From contig CAILVF010000010.1 in assembly GCA_903837605.1 (NCBI GenBank), positions 1-39,125 on the forward strand: a stretch of DNA of 39,125 nt, written 5' to 3'. This DNA comes from an uncultured Bacteroidales bacterium. Lineage in GTDB: Bacteria; Bacteroidota; Bacteroidia; Bacteroidales; FEN-979. The position numbers and the translations under genes are program-made. Shown here in pieces: positions 7,861-15,472 of this stretch (its first letter is position 1; each line of letters begins with the position of its first letter). Below the pieces are notes generated by a model that saw only the letters and a program-made list of their open reading frames with translations, was not told where the DNA came from and made no database searches.

Positions 7861-9021
7861 ATGAGCGAAATGATCTATCTCGACAATTCTGCCACCACCT
7901 TCCCCAAACCCGATGTGGTGTACTCCTTTATGTGTGATTTCTATCGCAAACACGGCGTTAATCCGGGCCGTTCAGGTTTTGATGCCGCCCTTGAAACGGA
8001 AGAAGTGATCATGAACACCCGAAAAATGCTCACTGCCCTCTTCAACGGTAATGACCATAATCGACTTACCTTCAGCTATAATGCCAGTGACTCCCTTAAT
8101 ATGATCATACAGGGTCTCGCCTGCCAGGGTGATCATGTAGTCACGACAAAACTGGAGCATAATTCAGTCCTCCGCCCGCTTTACCACCTTGAGCAGGAGA
8201 AAATTATAGAAGTCAGTTATGTGTCATTTGATTCAGACGGTTACGTTGACCCTGAGGATATACGAAAAGCCATCCGCAGTAATACAAAATTTGTGATCGT
8301 CAACCACTGCTCAAATGTTATCGGCACCATACAGCCGGTAGAAGAAATCGGCAGGATTTGCAGGGAAGCAGGGGTGTATTTCGTGGTTGACGGCAGCCAG
8401 AGCGCGGGCGCTGTTACTGTTGATATGAAAAAAATGAATATTGACGTGTTTGTCTTCACCGGGCATAAATGTCTCATGGGGCCAACCGGCATAGGCGGTT
8501 CTTATGTTATGGAAGGTGTTCCGGTGAAGCATACACGCTTCGGTGGCACAGGAGTGAGATCGGCACAAAGAACCCATCTCGACGAATACCCTTACAGGCT
8601 TGAATGCGGAACCCTGAATCTCGTTGGTGTTGCAGGTCTGAATGCGGGAATAAAATGGATACAGGAGCAAGGTATTGAGAAACTGCATGAACGTGAGATC
8701 GGGTTATGGGACCGGTTGAGAAAAGCTGTTCAGGCTATAGATAATGTGACAACTTATTGTGCCGGCAGCCCGGTTTCGAAAAACCCTGTGCTAAGCCTCA
8801 ACATTAAAGGGTTTGAATCGGGGGATGTGGGCACTATGCTCGATGTGGATTATAATATTGCCTGCCGGACCGGACTTCAATGTGCACCCCTGGTTCATGA
8901 AGTGCTGGGAACCGATAAAATACACGGAACTGTTAGATTAAGCATCGGTCCCTTCAATACAGATGAACATATTGATGCAACCATAAATGCCATAACGGAG
9001 ATCTCCTCCATCAGGAAATAA
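7861..9021 (+). CDS. Cysteine desulfurase family protein (class V aminotransferase)
   Basis: A 386-residue fold-type I PLP enzyme beginning MIYLDNSATTFPKP, a hallmark of cysteine desulfurases. PLP lysine is Lys203 in FTGHKCLMGPTG, preceded by VVDGSQSAGA. The catalytic cysteine is Cys341 in RTGLQCAPLVHEVLGT, followed by GTVRLSIGPFNT. This matches the desulfurase-like subfamily typified by EF2568 rather than IscS or SufS. It lies 6 bases after the DsrK-like gene and ends the cotranscribed block before a strong palindrome. With the paralogue at 4131 and the DsrE2/TusA genes downstream, it probably generates protein persulfide for the relay. Confidence 0.86.
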   Translation: MSEMIYLDNSATTFPKPDVVYSFMCDFYRKHGVNPGRSGFDAALETEEVIMNTRKMLTALFNGNDHNRLTFSYNASDSLNMIIQGLACQGDHVVTTKLEHNSVLRPLYHLEQEKIIEVSYVSFDSDGYVDPEDIRKAIRSNTKFVIVNHCSNVIGTIQPVEEIGRICREAGVYFVVDGSQSAGAVTVDMKKMNIDVFVFTGHKCLMGPTGIGGSYVMEGVPVKHTRFGGTGVRSAQRTHLDEYPYRLECGTLNLVGVAGLNAGIKWIQEQGIEKLHEREIGLWDRLRKAVQAIDNVTTYCAGSPVSKNPVLSLNIKGFESGDVGTMLDVDYNIACRTGLQCAPLVHEVLGTDKIHGTVRLSIGPFNTDEHIDATINAITEISSIRK

Positions 9022-9036
9022 TTCAACAACTTTTTT

Positions 9037-9080
9037 AAGTCTCAGGGCCGTGTGATATATATCACACGGCCCTGAGACTT
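9037..9080. repeat. Perfect 44-base palindrome containing a CRP-like site
   Basis: AAGTCTCAGGGCCGTGTGATAT is followed directly by its exact reverse complement, giving a 22-bp inverted repeat with no spacer. It is preceded by TTTTTT and followed by ATTTACT. It can fold into a long hairpin at the end of the desulfurase transcript, but the downstream T-run is weak. Its centre is a perfect TGTGA-N6-TCACA site. Confidence 0.85.
9051..9066. promoter_or_regulatory. CRP-like operator upstream of dsrE2
   Basis: TGTGATATATATCACA matches the CRP palindrome exactly and is the same class of site as 3568-3583. Its centre is about 75 bases upstream of the start predicted from the -7 box at 9121-9128, a spacing compatible with activation from upstream. 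Confidence 0.7.
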
Positions 9081-9092
9081 ATTTACTGCGAC

Positions 9093-9128
9093 TAAAGCGC
9101 TTTAATGTTAGGCCGGTTTTTACCTTTG
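9093..9128 (+). promoter_or_regulatory. Promoter of the dsrE2-tusA unit
   Basis: A -7 box TACCTTTG (9121-9128) fits TAnnTTTG exactly. The -33 element is unclear. A 12-base palindrome TAAAGCGCTTTA (9093-9104) lies just upstream and may be a further operator. Confidence 0.6.
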
Positions 9129-9171
9129 TACACATCTAATTATCTACATTTTTACATTTAATAAAAATTGT

Positions 9172-9717
9172 ATGGGCACAGAACTCGAAACTCAGATCGC
9201 TGATCTGAAAAAACAAGTAAATCAATTGAAAGAAGGCACTAAAGACCAGCTCTCTATGGTGGTTTTTTCAGGCGATATGGATAAGATCCTTGCTGCGTTG
9301 ATCATTGCAACAGGCGCGGCCGCTTTCGATATGAAAGTAAAATTATTTTTTACTTTCTGGGCGATTTCCGCATTGCGAGATCCTGCAAAAAACGGCAAAG
9401 GCAAGAACTTCATAGAAAAGATGTTTGGGATGATGCTTCCCAAAGGGAGTCCCAAACTGAAACTTTCAAATATGAACATGGGTGGCATGGGTACAGCCAT
9501 GATGAAAGGGATCATGAAGAAACACAAGGTCGCATCCATTGAAGAAATGCTGAAAACAGCCGGTGAAATTGGCATAGAGATCAACATCTGCGAGATGTCG
9601 ATGAACCTGATGGGGTTTAAAAAGGAGGAGATGATAGATTACCCCCATATGACCATTTGCGGGGTTGCCACTTTCCTTACCGATGCAGCTGAAAGTAAAA
9701 TTCAATTATTCATATAA
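9172..9717 (+). CDS. DsrE2 family sulfurtransferase
   Basis: A 181-residue DsrE2-type protein. Residues 4-21 form a short coiled coil (ELETQIADLKKQVNQLKE), followed by the family core: LSMVVFSGDMDKILAALIIATG, the VKLFFTFWAISALRD segment (57-70), a methionine/glycine-rich loop (MNMGGMGTAMMKGIM) and the active cysteine Cys140 in NICEMSMNLMG. Cys163 (TICGVATF) is a second cysteine at a position often conserved in DsrE2. In sulfur oxidisers and others, DsrE2 is encoded beside TusA and rhodanese and passes persulfide sulfur between carriers. Here tusA follows after 89 bases. It has its own promoter with a CRP-like site upstream. Confidence 0.9.
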   Translation: MGTELETQIADLKKQVNQLKEGTKDQLSMVVFSGDMDKILAALIIATGAAAFDMKVKLFFTFWAISALRDPAKNGKGKNFIEKMFGMMLPKGSPKLKLSNMNMGGMGTAMMKGIMKKHKVASIEEMLKTAGEIGIEINICEMSMNLMGFKKEEMIDYPHMTICGVATFLTDAAESKIQLFI

Positions 9718-9730
9718 TCCATTATTAACT

Positions 9731-9744
9731 GCAGGTTAACCTGC
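9731..9744. repeat. 14-base palindrome between dsrE2 and tusA
   Basis: GCAGGTTAACCTGC is a perfect palindrome 13 bases after the dsrE2 stop. It could be a small hairpin that ends or punctuates the dsrE2 message, or an operator. There is no T-run after it. Confidence 0.4.
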
Positions 9745-9792
9745 TCCGGGTTTTCGGGCGGATCGTCCCGTATTATTCCCGGAAAATTAAAA

Positions 9793-9798
9793 AAGGAG
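9793..9798 (+). promoter_or_regulatory. Strong Shine-Dalgarno of tusA
   Basis: AAGGAG ends 8 bases before the ATG at 9807. Such a canonical site is uncommon in Bacteroidota, where most genes in this window have AT-rich leaders instead. It fixes the start codon and suggests high translation of the carrier. Confidence 0.7.
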
Positions 9799-9806
9799 AA
9801 CACACA

Positions 9807-10058
9807 ATGAGCACAGAAGAATTAAAAAAAATCAAATCGAACACCATCGTTGACGCACGCGGTACTGCTTGTCCGGGCCCGTTATTGGCCGCCAAGAAAG
9901 CCATCGGGGAGATTGAATCAGGAGAGATTATGGAAATCTACTCTTCGGATGAAGGTACAAAGAACGACATCCCCAAGTGGTGCAATAAGATGACCCATGA
10001 ATTTTTAGGGATAATTGAAGAAGACAGCTATTCAAGATTATTTCTGAAGAAAGCTTAA
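9807..10058 (+). CDS. tusA: TusA sulfur carrier
   Basis: An 83-residue TusA/SirA-like protein with the signature CPGP (Cys22) in VDARGTACPGPLLAAKKAI, followed by the strand-helix pattern GEIMEIYSSDEGTKNDIPKWC. Cys22 carries a persulfide and hands sulfur to DsrE-type proteins and DsrC/TusE. Length and motif are typical. It is flanked by dsrE2 upstream and by the MvhD-Qmo-like genes 165 bases downstream, so it may be the hub between desulfurases and the membrane complexes. Confidence 0.93.
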   Translation: MSTEELKKIKSNTIVDARGTACPGPLLAAKKAIGEIESGEIMEIYSSDEGTKNDIPKWCNKMTHEFLGIIEEDSYSRLFLKKA

Positions 10059-10065
10059 CCCATCA

Positions 10066-10140
10066 CCCCGGAAGTTCTTTCCCGCTTGAACTTTTATGAT
10101 TTTAAATGCAAGCATGAAGACTGTTAAAGATCTTCCGGGG
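10066..10140 (+). other. Possible structured RNA or terminator downstream of tusA
   Basis: CCCCGGAAG (10066-10074) is the exact complement of CTTCCGGGG (10132-10140). Within it GCTTG (10084-10088) pairs with CAAGC (10109-10113). The result would be a nested two-stem element of 75 bases. It lacks a T-run. It could stabilise the tusA message or act as leader of the MvhD-Qmo-like operon. Confidence 0.35.
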
Positions 10141-10223
10141 ATTGGTCTGTCAGTAACGGTTTTAACCCTGCGCCTTAAGCCCGGTTCAGACTGAATTGAA
10201 ATCACTGATTAAAAACTGAAATT

Positions 10224-10619
10224 ATGGAAACAAAAAAATCACCAAGGATACTGGTGTTTTCGACCGACAAGATCTCCGATCCAGGTATAGACCAGGCAGG
10301 ATTGCGCAAGATCCATTATTCGCCAACGGTATATACTATAAGCCTCCCATGCTCATCGGGAATCAAACCCCGCTGGGTCATGCGTGCTTTTGAACAGGGT
10401 TTCGACGGCGTGTTCATTGCTGCCGACGGGCACGAATGCTCATACAGCTCACGCTGCCCTGAGTTTACCAATAAGATCATCGAAGAATGTCAGAAGCAAA
10501 TGACTGAAAAGGGAATAAGCCCTAAGCGCATCAGGATGGCGGCCATCTGTTCGGTATGTGCAGAACCTTTTGCCAGCCATATGGCCAATTTCACAAAAAT
10601 CTTAGCTGAACTTTCATGA
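10224..10619 (+). CDS. MvhD-like iron-sulfur protein
   Basis: A 131-residue protein resembling the hydrogenase iron-sulfur subunit MvhD that transfers electrons to HdrA. Family-like parts are the LPCSSGIKPRWVMRAFEQGFDGVFIAADGHEC run, then CPE and the C-terminal RIRMAAICSVCAEPFA. Cysteines 43, 72, 78, 109 and 112 are available for a cluster. The usual N-terminal Cys-x-x-Cys of MvhD (FSCNWC type) is replaced by FSTDKIS, so cluster binding may differ. The stop overlaps the start of the HdrA-like gene by ATGA, so translation is coupled. In Desulfovibrio QmoB this domain is fused at the C-terminus; here it is separate. Confidence 0.78.
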   Translation: METKKSPRILVFSTDKISDPGIDQAGLRKIHYSPTVYTISLPCSSGIKPRWVMRAFEQGFDGVFIAADGHECSYSSRCPEFTNKIIEECQKQMTEKGISPKRIRMAAICSVCAEPFASHMANFTKILAELS

Positions 10620-13363
10620 GAACAGAAGAAAAAAAGTACGATGTAATGGTCATCGGGGGCGGCATTGCCGGGCAGGAAGCGGCCTTATCCCTGGCTAACA
10701 TGGATTATAAGGTATTGCTTGTCGAGAAAGGTTTATCCATCGGAGGCAAGATGATACAGCTGAGCAAGGTCTTCCCCACCCTCGATTGTGCAGCCTGTAT
10801 CACAACACCAAAGATGTCGGAAACGGCAAGACATTCAAACATTACCTTGTTACTGAATTCCGAAATTGACAGTATAAAACGGAATGAAAAAGGCTTTCAT
10901 CTCGAGATCAATAAAAACCCCAGGTATGTAAAGCCTGAAGCCTGCACCGGCTGCCAGGAATGCGAGATGGCCTGTCCTGAAGTGAGATCTGATGAATACA
11001 ATGCCCATCTTGCCGGGCGTAAAGTCGCCTACATTCCCTTTAGCCTGGCTAATCCCAGGATTGCCGTCATCGAGCGCCAGGACACATCGGCTCCCTGTAT
11101 CGCAGCCTGCCCCGGTGGAGTAAAACCATACGGGTATATCTCGCTGGTCCGCAATGGGCAGTATGAAGAGGCCATGCATCTCCATATGGAAGACATTCCT
11201 ATCCCGGGAAGCCTTGGCCGTGCCTGTTATTCACCCTGCCAGGGGGAATGCACCCGCGCCAGCCTCGAAGCCACAGTCGACATCCGCAGGATAAAACGGT
11301 TTTTTGCAGAAGACTACTATATTAAATACCCTGAAGCGCCTGCAAGGCTCATCGAAAAGAACAGCGGCAAGAAAGTTGCAATCGTGGGTTCCGGTCCGGC
11401 CGGCCTCACCGCCGCTTACCACCTGGCCCTTGCCGGCCATAAAGTGAAGATCTATGAAGCCGCTCCTTCGGCAGGCGGGATGTTAAAACTCACGCTTCCC
11501 GAATACCGGCTCCCCAATTCCGTGGTAGACCGCGACATTGAAAATATCACCTCTCTGGGTGTGGAGATAGAATGCAGCCACCCTGTAGGCAGCCTGCATA
11601 AAATCAAAGAACAAAATTATGATGCCGTGTTCGTCGCTGTTGGAACGCATAAAACCAGCAAGATGAATATCCCTGGTTCCGACCTGAACGGGGTTGTTTC
11701 CTGTCTTGATTTCTTAAGGGAATCGAAGATAGGTTTAAAGACCAATCTTACAGGTAAAAAAGTCATGGTGATAGGCGGCGGGAATACAGCAATGGACTCG
11801 GCCCGCACAGCGCTAAGGCTGGGAGCAACAAAAGTTTCCATTATTTACCGCAGGAGCCGTGAAGAAATGCCGGCCTGGAAAGACGAAATTCATGAAGCCG
11901 AGGAAGAAGGAATACATTTTGAGTTGCTCCGGAACCCTGTAAAATTTGCTGGCGCAGATGGCAGGCTCACCCAGGTTGTCCTTATAAAGATGGCGCTGGG
12001 TGAACCGGATGCAAGCGGCCGCAGGAAACCAAGTGAAGTAGCAGGTTCGGAATATACCGAGGATGTAGACTTTGTAATTGAGGCCATTGGCCTTTCACCA
12101 ACCACATCCGCTTTCAGCAAAGAACTGGACCTCGAAAAGGATGGCAGGATAAAAACTGATGCAACTACTTTGCAGACTGCAGTTCCCTGGGTTTTCGCAG
12201 GCGGGGACTCGGTAAGCGGGTCTTCAACTATTATTGAAGCAGCAGGACAGGGAAAGCGTGCAGCATTTTATATGGACAAATACCTTCAGGGATTTGAATT
12301 AGATAATTTCGAGTTCGGAGATAAACTTCCTGCTATAGATAAAAAGAAAGTCCTGGCCAGGCCCGATATTAAACTTAAACCTGCCCTTGATGAAAAAGTA
12401 AGGCCGGTTGCAGAAAGAATTAAAGACTTCAATGAAGTGGAATTCACTTTCACCGAAGAAGAAGTGCACCAGAGCGCCGACCGCTGCCTCGATTGCAGCA
12501 ATTGCCGCGAATGCCACCAATGTGTAAGCGCCTGCCCAGCCTTTGCTATTGATTTTTCACAGAAAAAAGAGATCGTAAAAGCATATGCAAGCTCAGTGAT
12601 CATCGCTTCGGGCTTCAATTTGTTCAATGCTGCATTTAAACCCCAGTACTCTTTCAACCAGCTTCCGAATGTGATCGATTCCATGCAGATGGACCGGCTC
12701 ATTGCCCCTACCCGCCCCTACAATAACGTTCTCAGGCCTGGTGACGGCAAAACCCCTGGAAATATTGCCTATGTGTTATGCACTGGATCCAGGGATTCAA
12801 GCCTTGAAAACTTCCGCTCCTGTTCGGTGGCTGCAACCAATAACCCTATCTGTTCCCAGATCTGTTGCATGTATTCCCTCAAGCAGGCCCAGCTTCTCAT
12901 GGGGGCTTTGCCGATGGCGGATATCACGATCTATTATATGGACATCCGCGCTTTTGGCAAGGGTTACGAAGAATTTTACCAGCAGTCCAAATCAATGGGT
13001 GTTAACCTGGTGAAAGCCAAAGTAGCCAGGATAAAAGGCAAGGAAGACGGGAAGGGAGATGTTGTTCTGCGGATTGAAGATGTGGAATCGGGACAGGTTA
13101 AGGAGATGACCCATGACCTGGTAGTGCTTTCAGTAGGGATGATGCCCGAGAATGCAGTACTTAAGTCATTTAAAGACGGCAGCCCTGCACTTGACCAGTA
13201 TAATTTCATCAAACAGATCGACCTCCAGCTGAATCCAAGCCGGACCAGCGTGGAAGGAGTTTTTGTAGCAGGTACATCAGCAGCGCCAATGGATATTCCC
13301 GATTCAATCTTATCGGCCGGGGCCGCGGCGAGCGAGGTAGCGGCATACCTGAGCCAGATGTAA
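10616..13363 (+). CDS. QmoA/HdrA-like flavoprotein with inserted GltD NAD(P)H module
   Basis: A 915-residue fusion. Residues 1-110 are the HdrA/QmoA FAD domain (GGGIAG 14-19; LDCAACI, Cys58 and Cys61), then a ferredoxin cluster (Cys110, 113, 116, 120). The family segment AYIPFSLANPRIAVIERQ is interrupted near residue 156 by a full GltD/NfnB-like unit: its Fe-S cysteines (161, 165, 204, 208, 212), FAD motif VGSGPAG near 254, NAD(P)H motif VMVIGGGNTAMDSA near 383 and AGGDSVSG near 525. HdrA resumes near 621 with CLDCSNCRECHQCVSACP and the CSQICCMYS flavin domain. Typical QmoA is about 400 residues. The insertion predicts electron exchange between NAD(P)H and the Qmo/Hdr complex, possibly flavin-based bifurcation. 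Confidence 0.9.
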   Translation: MRTEEKKYDVMVIGGGIAGQEAALSLANMDYKVLLVEKGLSIGGKMIQLSKVFPTLDCAACITTPKMSETARHSNITLLLNSEIDSIKRNEKGFHLEINKNPRYVKPEACTGCQECEMACPEVRSDEYNAHLAGRKVAYIPFSLANPRIAVIERQDTSAPCIAACPGGVKPYGYISLVRNGQYEEAMHLHMEDIPIPGSLGRACYSPCQGECTRASLEATVDIRRIKRFFAEDYYIKYPEAPARLIEKNSGKKVAIVGSGPAGLTAAYHLALAGHKVKIYEAAPSAGGMLKLTLPEYRLPNSVVDRDIENITSLGVEIECSHPVGSLHKIKEQNYDAVFVAVGTHKTSKMNIPGSDLNGVVSCLDFLRESKIGLKTNLTGKKVMVIGGGNTAMDSARTALRLGATKVSIIYRRSREEMPAWKDEIHEAEEEGIHFELLRNPVKFAGADGRLTQVVLIKMALGEPDASGRRKPSEVAGSEYTEDVDFVIEAIGLSPTTSAFSKELDLEKDGRIKTDATTLQTAVPWVFAGGDSVSGSSTIIEAAGQGKRAAFYMDKYLQGFELDNFEFGDKLPAIDKKKVLARPDIKLKPALDEKVRPVAERIKDFNEVEFTFTEEEVHQSADRCLDCSNCRECHQCVSACPAFAIDFSQKKEIVKAYASSVIIASGFNLFNAAFKPQYSFNQLPNVIDSMQMDRLIAPTRPYNNVLRPGDGKTPGNIAYVLCTGSRDSSLENFRSCSVAATNNPICSQICCMYSLKQAQLLMGALPMADITIYYMDIRAFGKGYEEFYQQSKSMGVNLVKAKVARIKGKEDGKGDVVLRIEDVESGQVKEMTHDLVVLSVGMMPENAVLKSFKDGSPALDQYNFIKQIDLQLNPSRTSVEGVFVAGTSAAPMDIPDSILSAGAAASEVAAYLSQM

Positions 13364-13406
13364 AAAAAATGTTTGATTTGAATGCCGAATATTGAATTTT
13401 GAAGTT

Positions 13407-13434
13407 CTCATGGCTCATGGATCATGGATCATGG
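13407..13434 (+). repeat. Four tandem 7-base repeats between the two HdrA-like genes
   Basis: CTCATGG occurs twice and ATCATGG twice in direct succession. The repeats supply false upstream ATG codons, one of them (13424) in frame with the next gene. They lie in the 111-base spacer and could slip in length. Confidence 0.7.
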
Positions 13435-13474
13435 CTTAACTCATCAACGATGTACAAAAAAAAATAGCCAGATA

Positions 13475-15472
13475 ATGGAAGAGAAAAAGAAGAAACAGAG
13501 AATCGGCGTTTACATCTGCCATTGCGGGGGTAATATCTCCGATTACGTAGATGTGGAGCAGCTTCGCGATATAGTCGGGCAGGAAGAAAACGTGGCAGTT
13601 TCAAAGAATGTGATGTTTGCCTGTGCCGATTCCAACCAGAAGGAAATGATAAAAGACATACAGGAGAAGCAACTCGATGGTATTGTTGTGGCTTCCTGTT
13701 CGCCCAAGCTTCACCTGCATACCTTCCGTGGTGTGGCTGAACGCGCCGGCTTGAATCCTTATAATTATGTGCAGGTAAACGTTCGCGAACAGTGTTCATG
13801 GGCCCATTCAGACCATCCAGCCCAGGCATCATATAAAGCTGCCGGACTGATACGCGCTGGGATCAGAAGGGTTTCAAGTTCAGAGGCTCTTACAAACATT
13901 GAAGTTAAAGCTACGAAATCGGTAGTCGTGATCGGCGCCGGGCTTGCCGGCATGAGGGCAGCAATTGACCTTGCGAGGATGGGCAACCAGGTGGTTGTTG
14001 TGGAAAAAGAGCCGGTGGCCGGCGGACAAATGGCCGGCAAAGGCCCGGTATTCCCTACAAACCAGAAAGGACAGGACCTGGTGGACACACTTCTTGCTGA
14101 AATCAGGAAACTATCAAAGATCACTCTGTTCACATCGGCCATCGTCGATAAAGTCACAGGCAGCATTGGGAATTTTAAGGTAGACGTAAGAGTGAACGGC
14201 ACCCCCGGTGAAGTCATGAGCTTCCCGGCAGGAGCCATCCTGGTAACCACCGGGTATGAATCCTACGTACCTAAGGAGGGAGAATATGGTTTTACCGAAG
14301 GAAGCCGTGTGATCACGATGAAAGAATTCGACAAACTGGTCGATACTTCGAACGGAAGTCTTTCTTACCAGGGCAAACCTGTCAAGACCATTGCATACAT
14401 CTACTGTGTAGGAATGAGGCAGACCAAGGGAGAGAACAAATACTGTTCAAGGAGCTGCTGTACCGCAGCCATCCATTCATCCCTTATCGTACACGAGAAA
14501 TGCAAAGGGATCAAGGCATTTCATTTGTACCGCGATATCCGCACTTATGGAAAAAACGAGATATTGTACGAAAAGTCATCAAAATCGGGCGATACCTACC
14601 TGATGTACCAGGAAAAATTCCCTCCTGCTGTTGTACAGAATGGAAATACAGTAAACGTAAAGATCAAAGACTCACTCACAAAGAAAAGGGAACTTGAGCT
14701 TGATGCCGACCTGGTCGTACTGGTTACAGGCATGGTGCCCCGTATAGACAGCCAGGATATCGCAAACAAACTTAAGATACCCATCGGGAGTGACAAATTC
14801 TTCAACGAGATACATCCTAAGCTTAGACCGGTTGAAACGGTGATCAACGGGGTGTTCCTCGGCGGAAGTTGCCAGGGCCCCAAAAATATTACCGAATCGG
14901 TGCAGTCGGCTATGGCAGCCTCGGCAAAGATCAACGCGATCATTAGAAAAGACACGCTTGAACTTGAGCCGATCATTGCCCGCATTGATGCGGAAGCCTG
15001 CACCTGGTGCGGAAAATGCCAGGAAGTTTGCGAATATGATGCAATCTTCCAGATTGAAACTAACGGCAAAGTCGTGGCGTCGGTGAACGATCCTGTTTGT
15101 AAGGGCTGCGGGATCTGTGCCCCAATATGCCCTGCCGACGCCATTGACATTGCCCAGTATACCAATGCGGAAATTGAAGGGATGATAGACGGGTTTTCGC
15201 AAGAGGTAGATCTGAATGTTGAAAAAGGGAAATCAGGACAGGAGGGAGATGCAGGAGGCATGAAAGACTTCCCGCAGATCTGGAAATCCATCATGGAAAA
15301 CCTTTCGGAAGAACCAAAGACCATCCCCCAGATTGCTGCAAGCCTGCAACAGCCTTCTGAACTTGTTACCTGGCATTTGATGACCATGAACAAATACTAC
15401 ATTGTTGAAGCTGCAGGAATTGACGATAATGATGAATACTTCCTCTACAAACTTAAAAACAAGGCGAAATGA
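13475..15472 (+). CDS. QmoB/HdrA-like flavoprotein
   Basis: A 665-residue full-length HdrA. The N-terminal domain begins GVYICHCGGNISDYVDVEQL (Cys15, Cys17) and contains the CADSNQKEMIK and SCSPKLHLHTFRG segments. The FAD motif VVIGAGLAGMRAA lies near 152 and the flavin-domain cysteines in YCSRSCCTAA near 327. Two ferredoxin clusters start at Cys509 (CTWCGKCQEVC) and Cys542 (CKGCGICAPIC). The last 60 residues look like a winged-helix domain (IPQIAASLQQPSELVTWHLMTMNKYYIVE). I chose the start at 13475; the in-frame ATG at 13424 lies in a tandem repeat and adds a non-conserved tail. It overlaps the QmoC-like start by 4 bases. It is the likely partner of the GltD-containing HdrA. Confidence 0.88.
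   Translation: MEEKKKKQRIGVYICHCGGNISDYVDVEQLRDIVGQEENVAVSKNVMFACADSNQKEMIKDIQEKQLDGIVVASCSPKLHLHTFRGVAERAGLNPYNYVQVNVREQCSWAHSDHPAQASYKAAGLIRAGIRRVSSSEALTNIEVKATKSVVVIGAGLAGMRAAIDLARMGNQVVVVEKEPVAGGQMAGKGPVFPTNQKGQDLVDTLLAEIRKLSKITLFTSAIVDKVTGSIGNFKVDVRVNGTPGEVMSFPAGAILVTTGYESYVPKEGEYGFTEGSRVITMKEFDKLVDTSNGSLSYQGKPVKTIAYIYCVGMRQTKGENKYCSRSCCTAAIHSSLIVHEKCKGIKAFHLYRDIRTYGKNEILYEKSSKSGDTYLMYQEKFPPAVVQNGNTVNVKIKDSLTKKRELELDADLVVLVTGMVPRIDSQDIANKLKIPIGSDKFFNEIHPKLRPVETVINGVFLGGSCQGPKNITESVQSAMAASAKINAIIRKDTLELEPIIARIDAEACTWCGKCQEVCEYDAIFQIETNGKVVASVNDPVCKGCGICAPICPADAIDIAQYTNAEIEGMIDGFSQEVDLNVEKGKSGQEGDAGGMKDFPQIWKSIMENLSEEPKTIPQIAASLQQPSELVTWHLMTMNKYYIVEAAGIDDNDEYFLYKLKNKAK

Noticed and set aside
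10114..10194. Small ORF of 26 codons between tusA and the MvhD-like gene
   Set aside because: It has a start and stop but overlaps the arm of a hairpin, has no recognisable features and no ribosome-binding site; chance ORF is most likely.
13424..13474. In-frame upstream start for the QmoB-like gene
   Set aside because: The extra 17 residues come from tandem repeats and do not resemble HdrA N-termini; the ATG at 13475 begins the conserved sequence.
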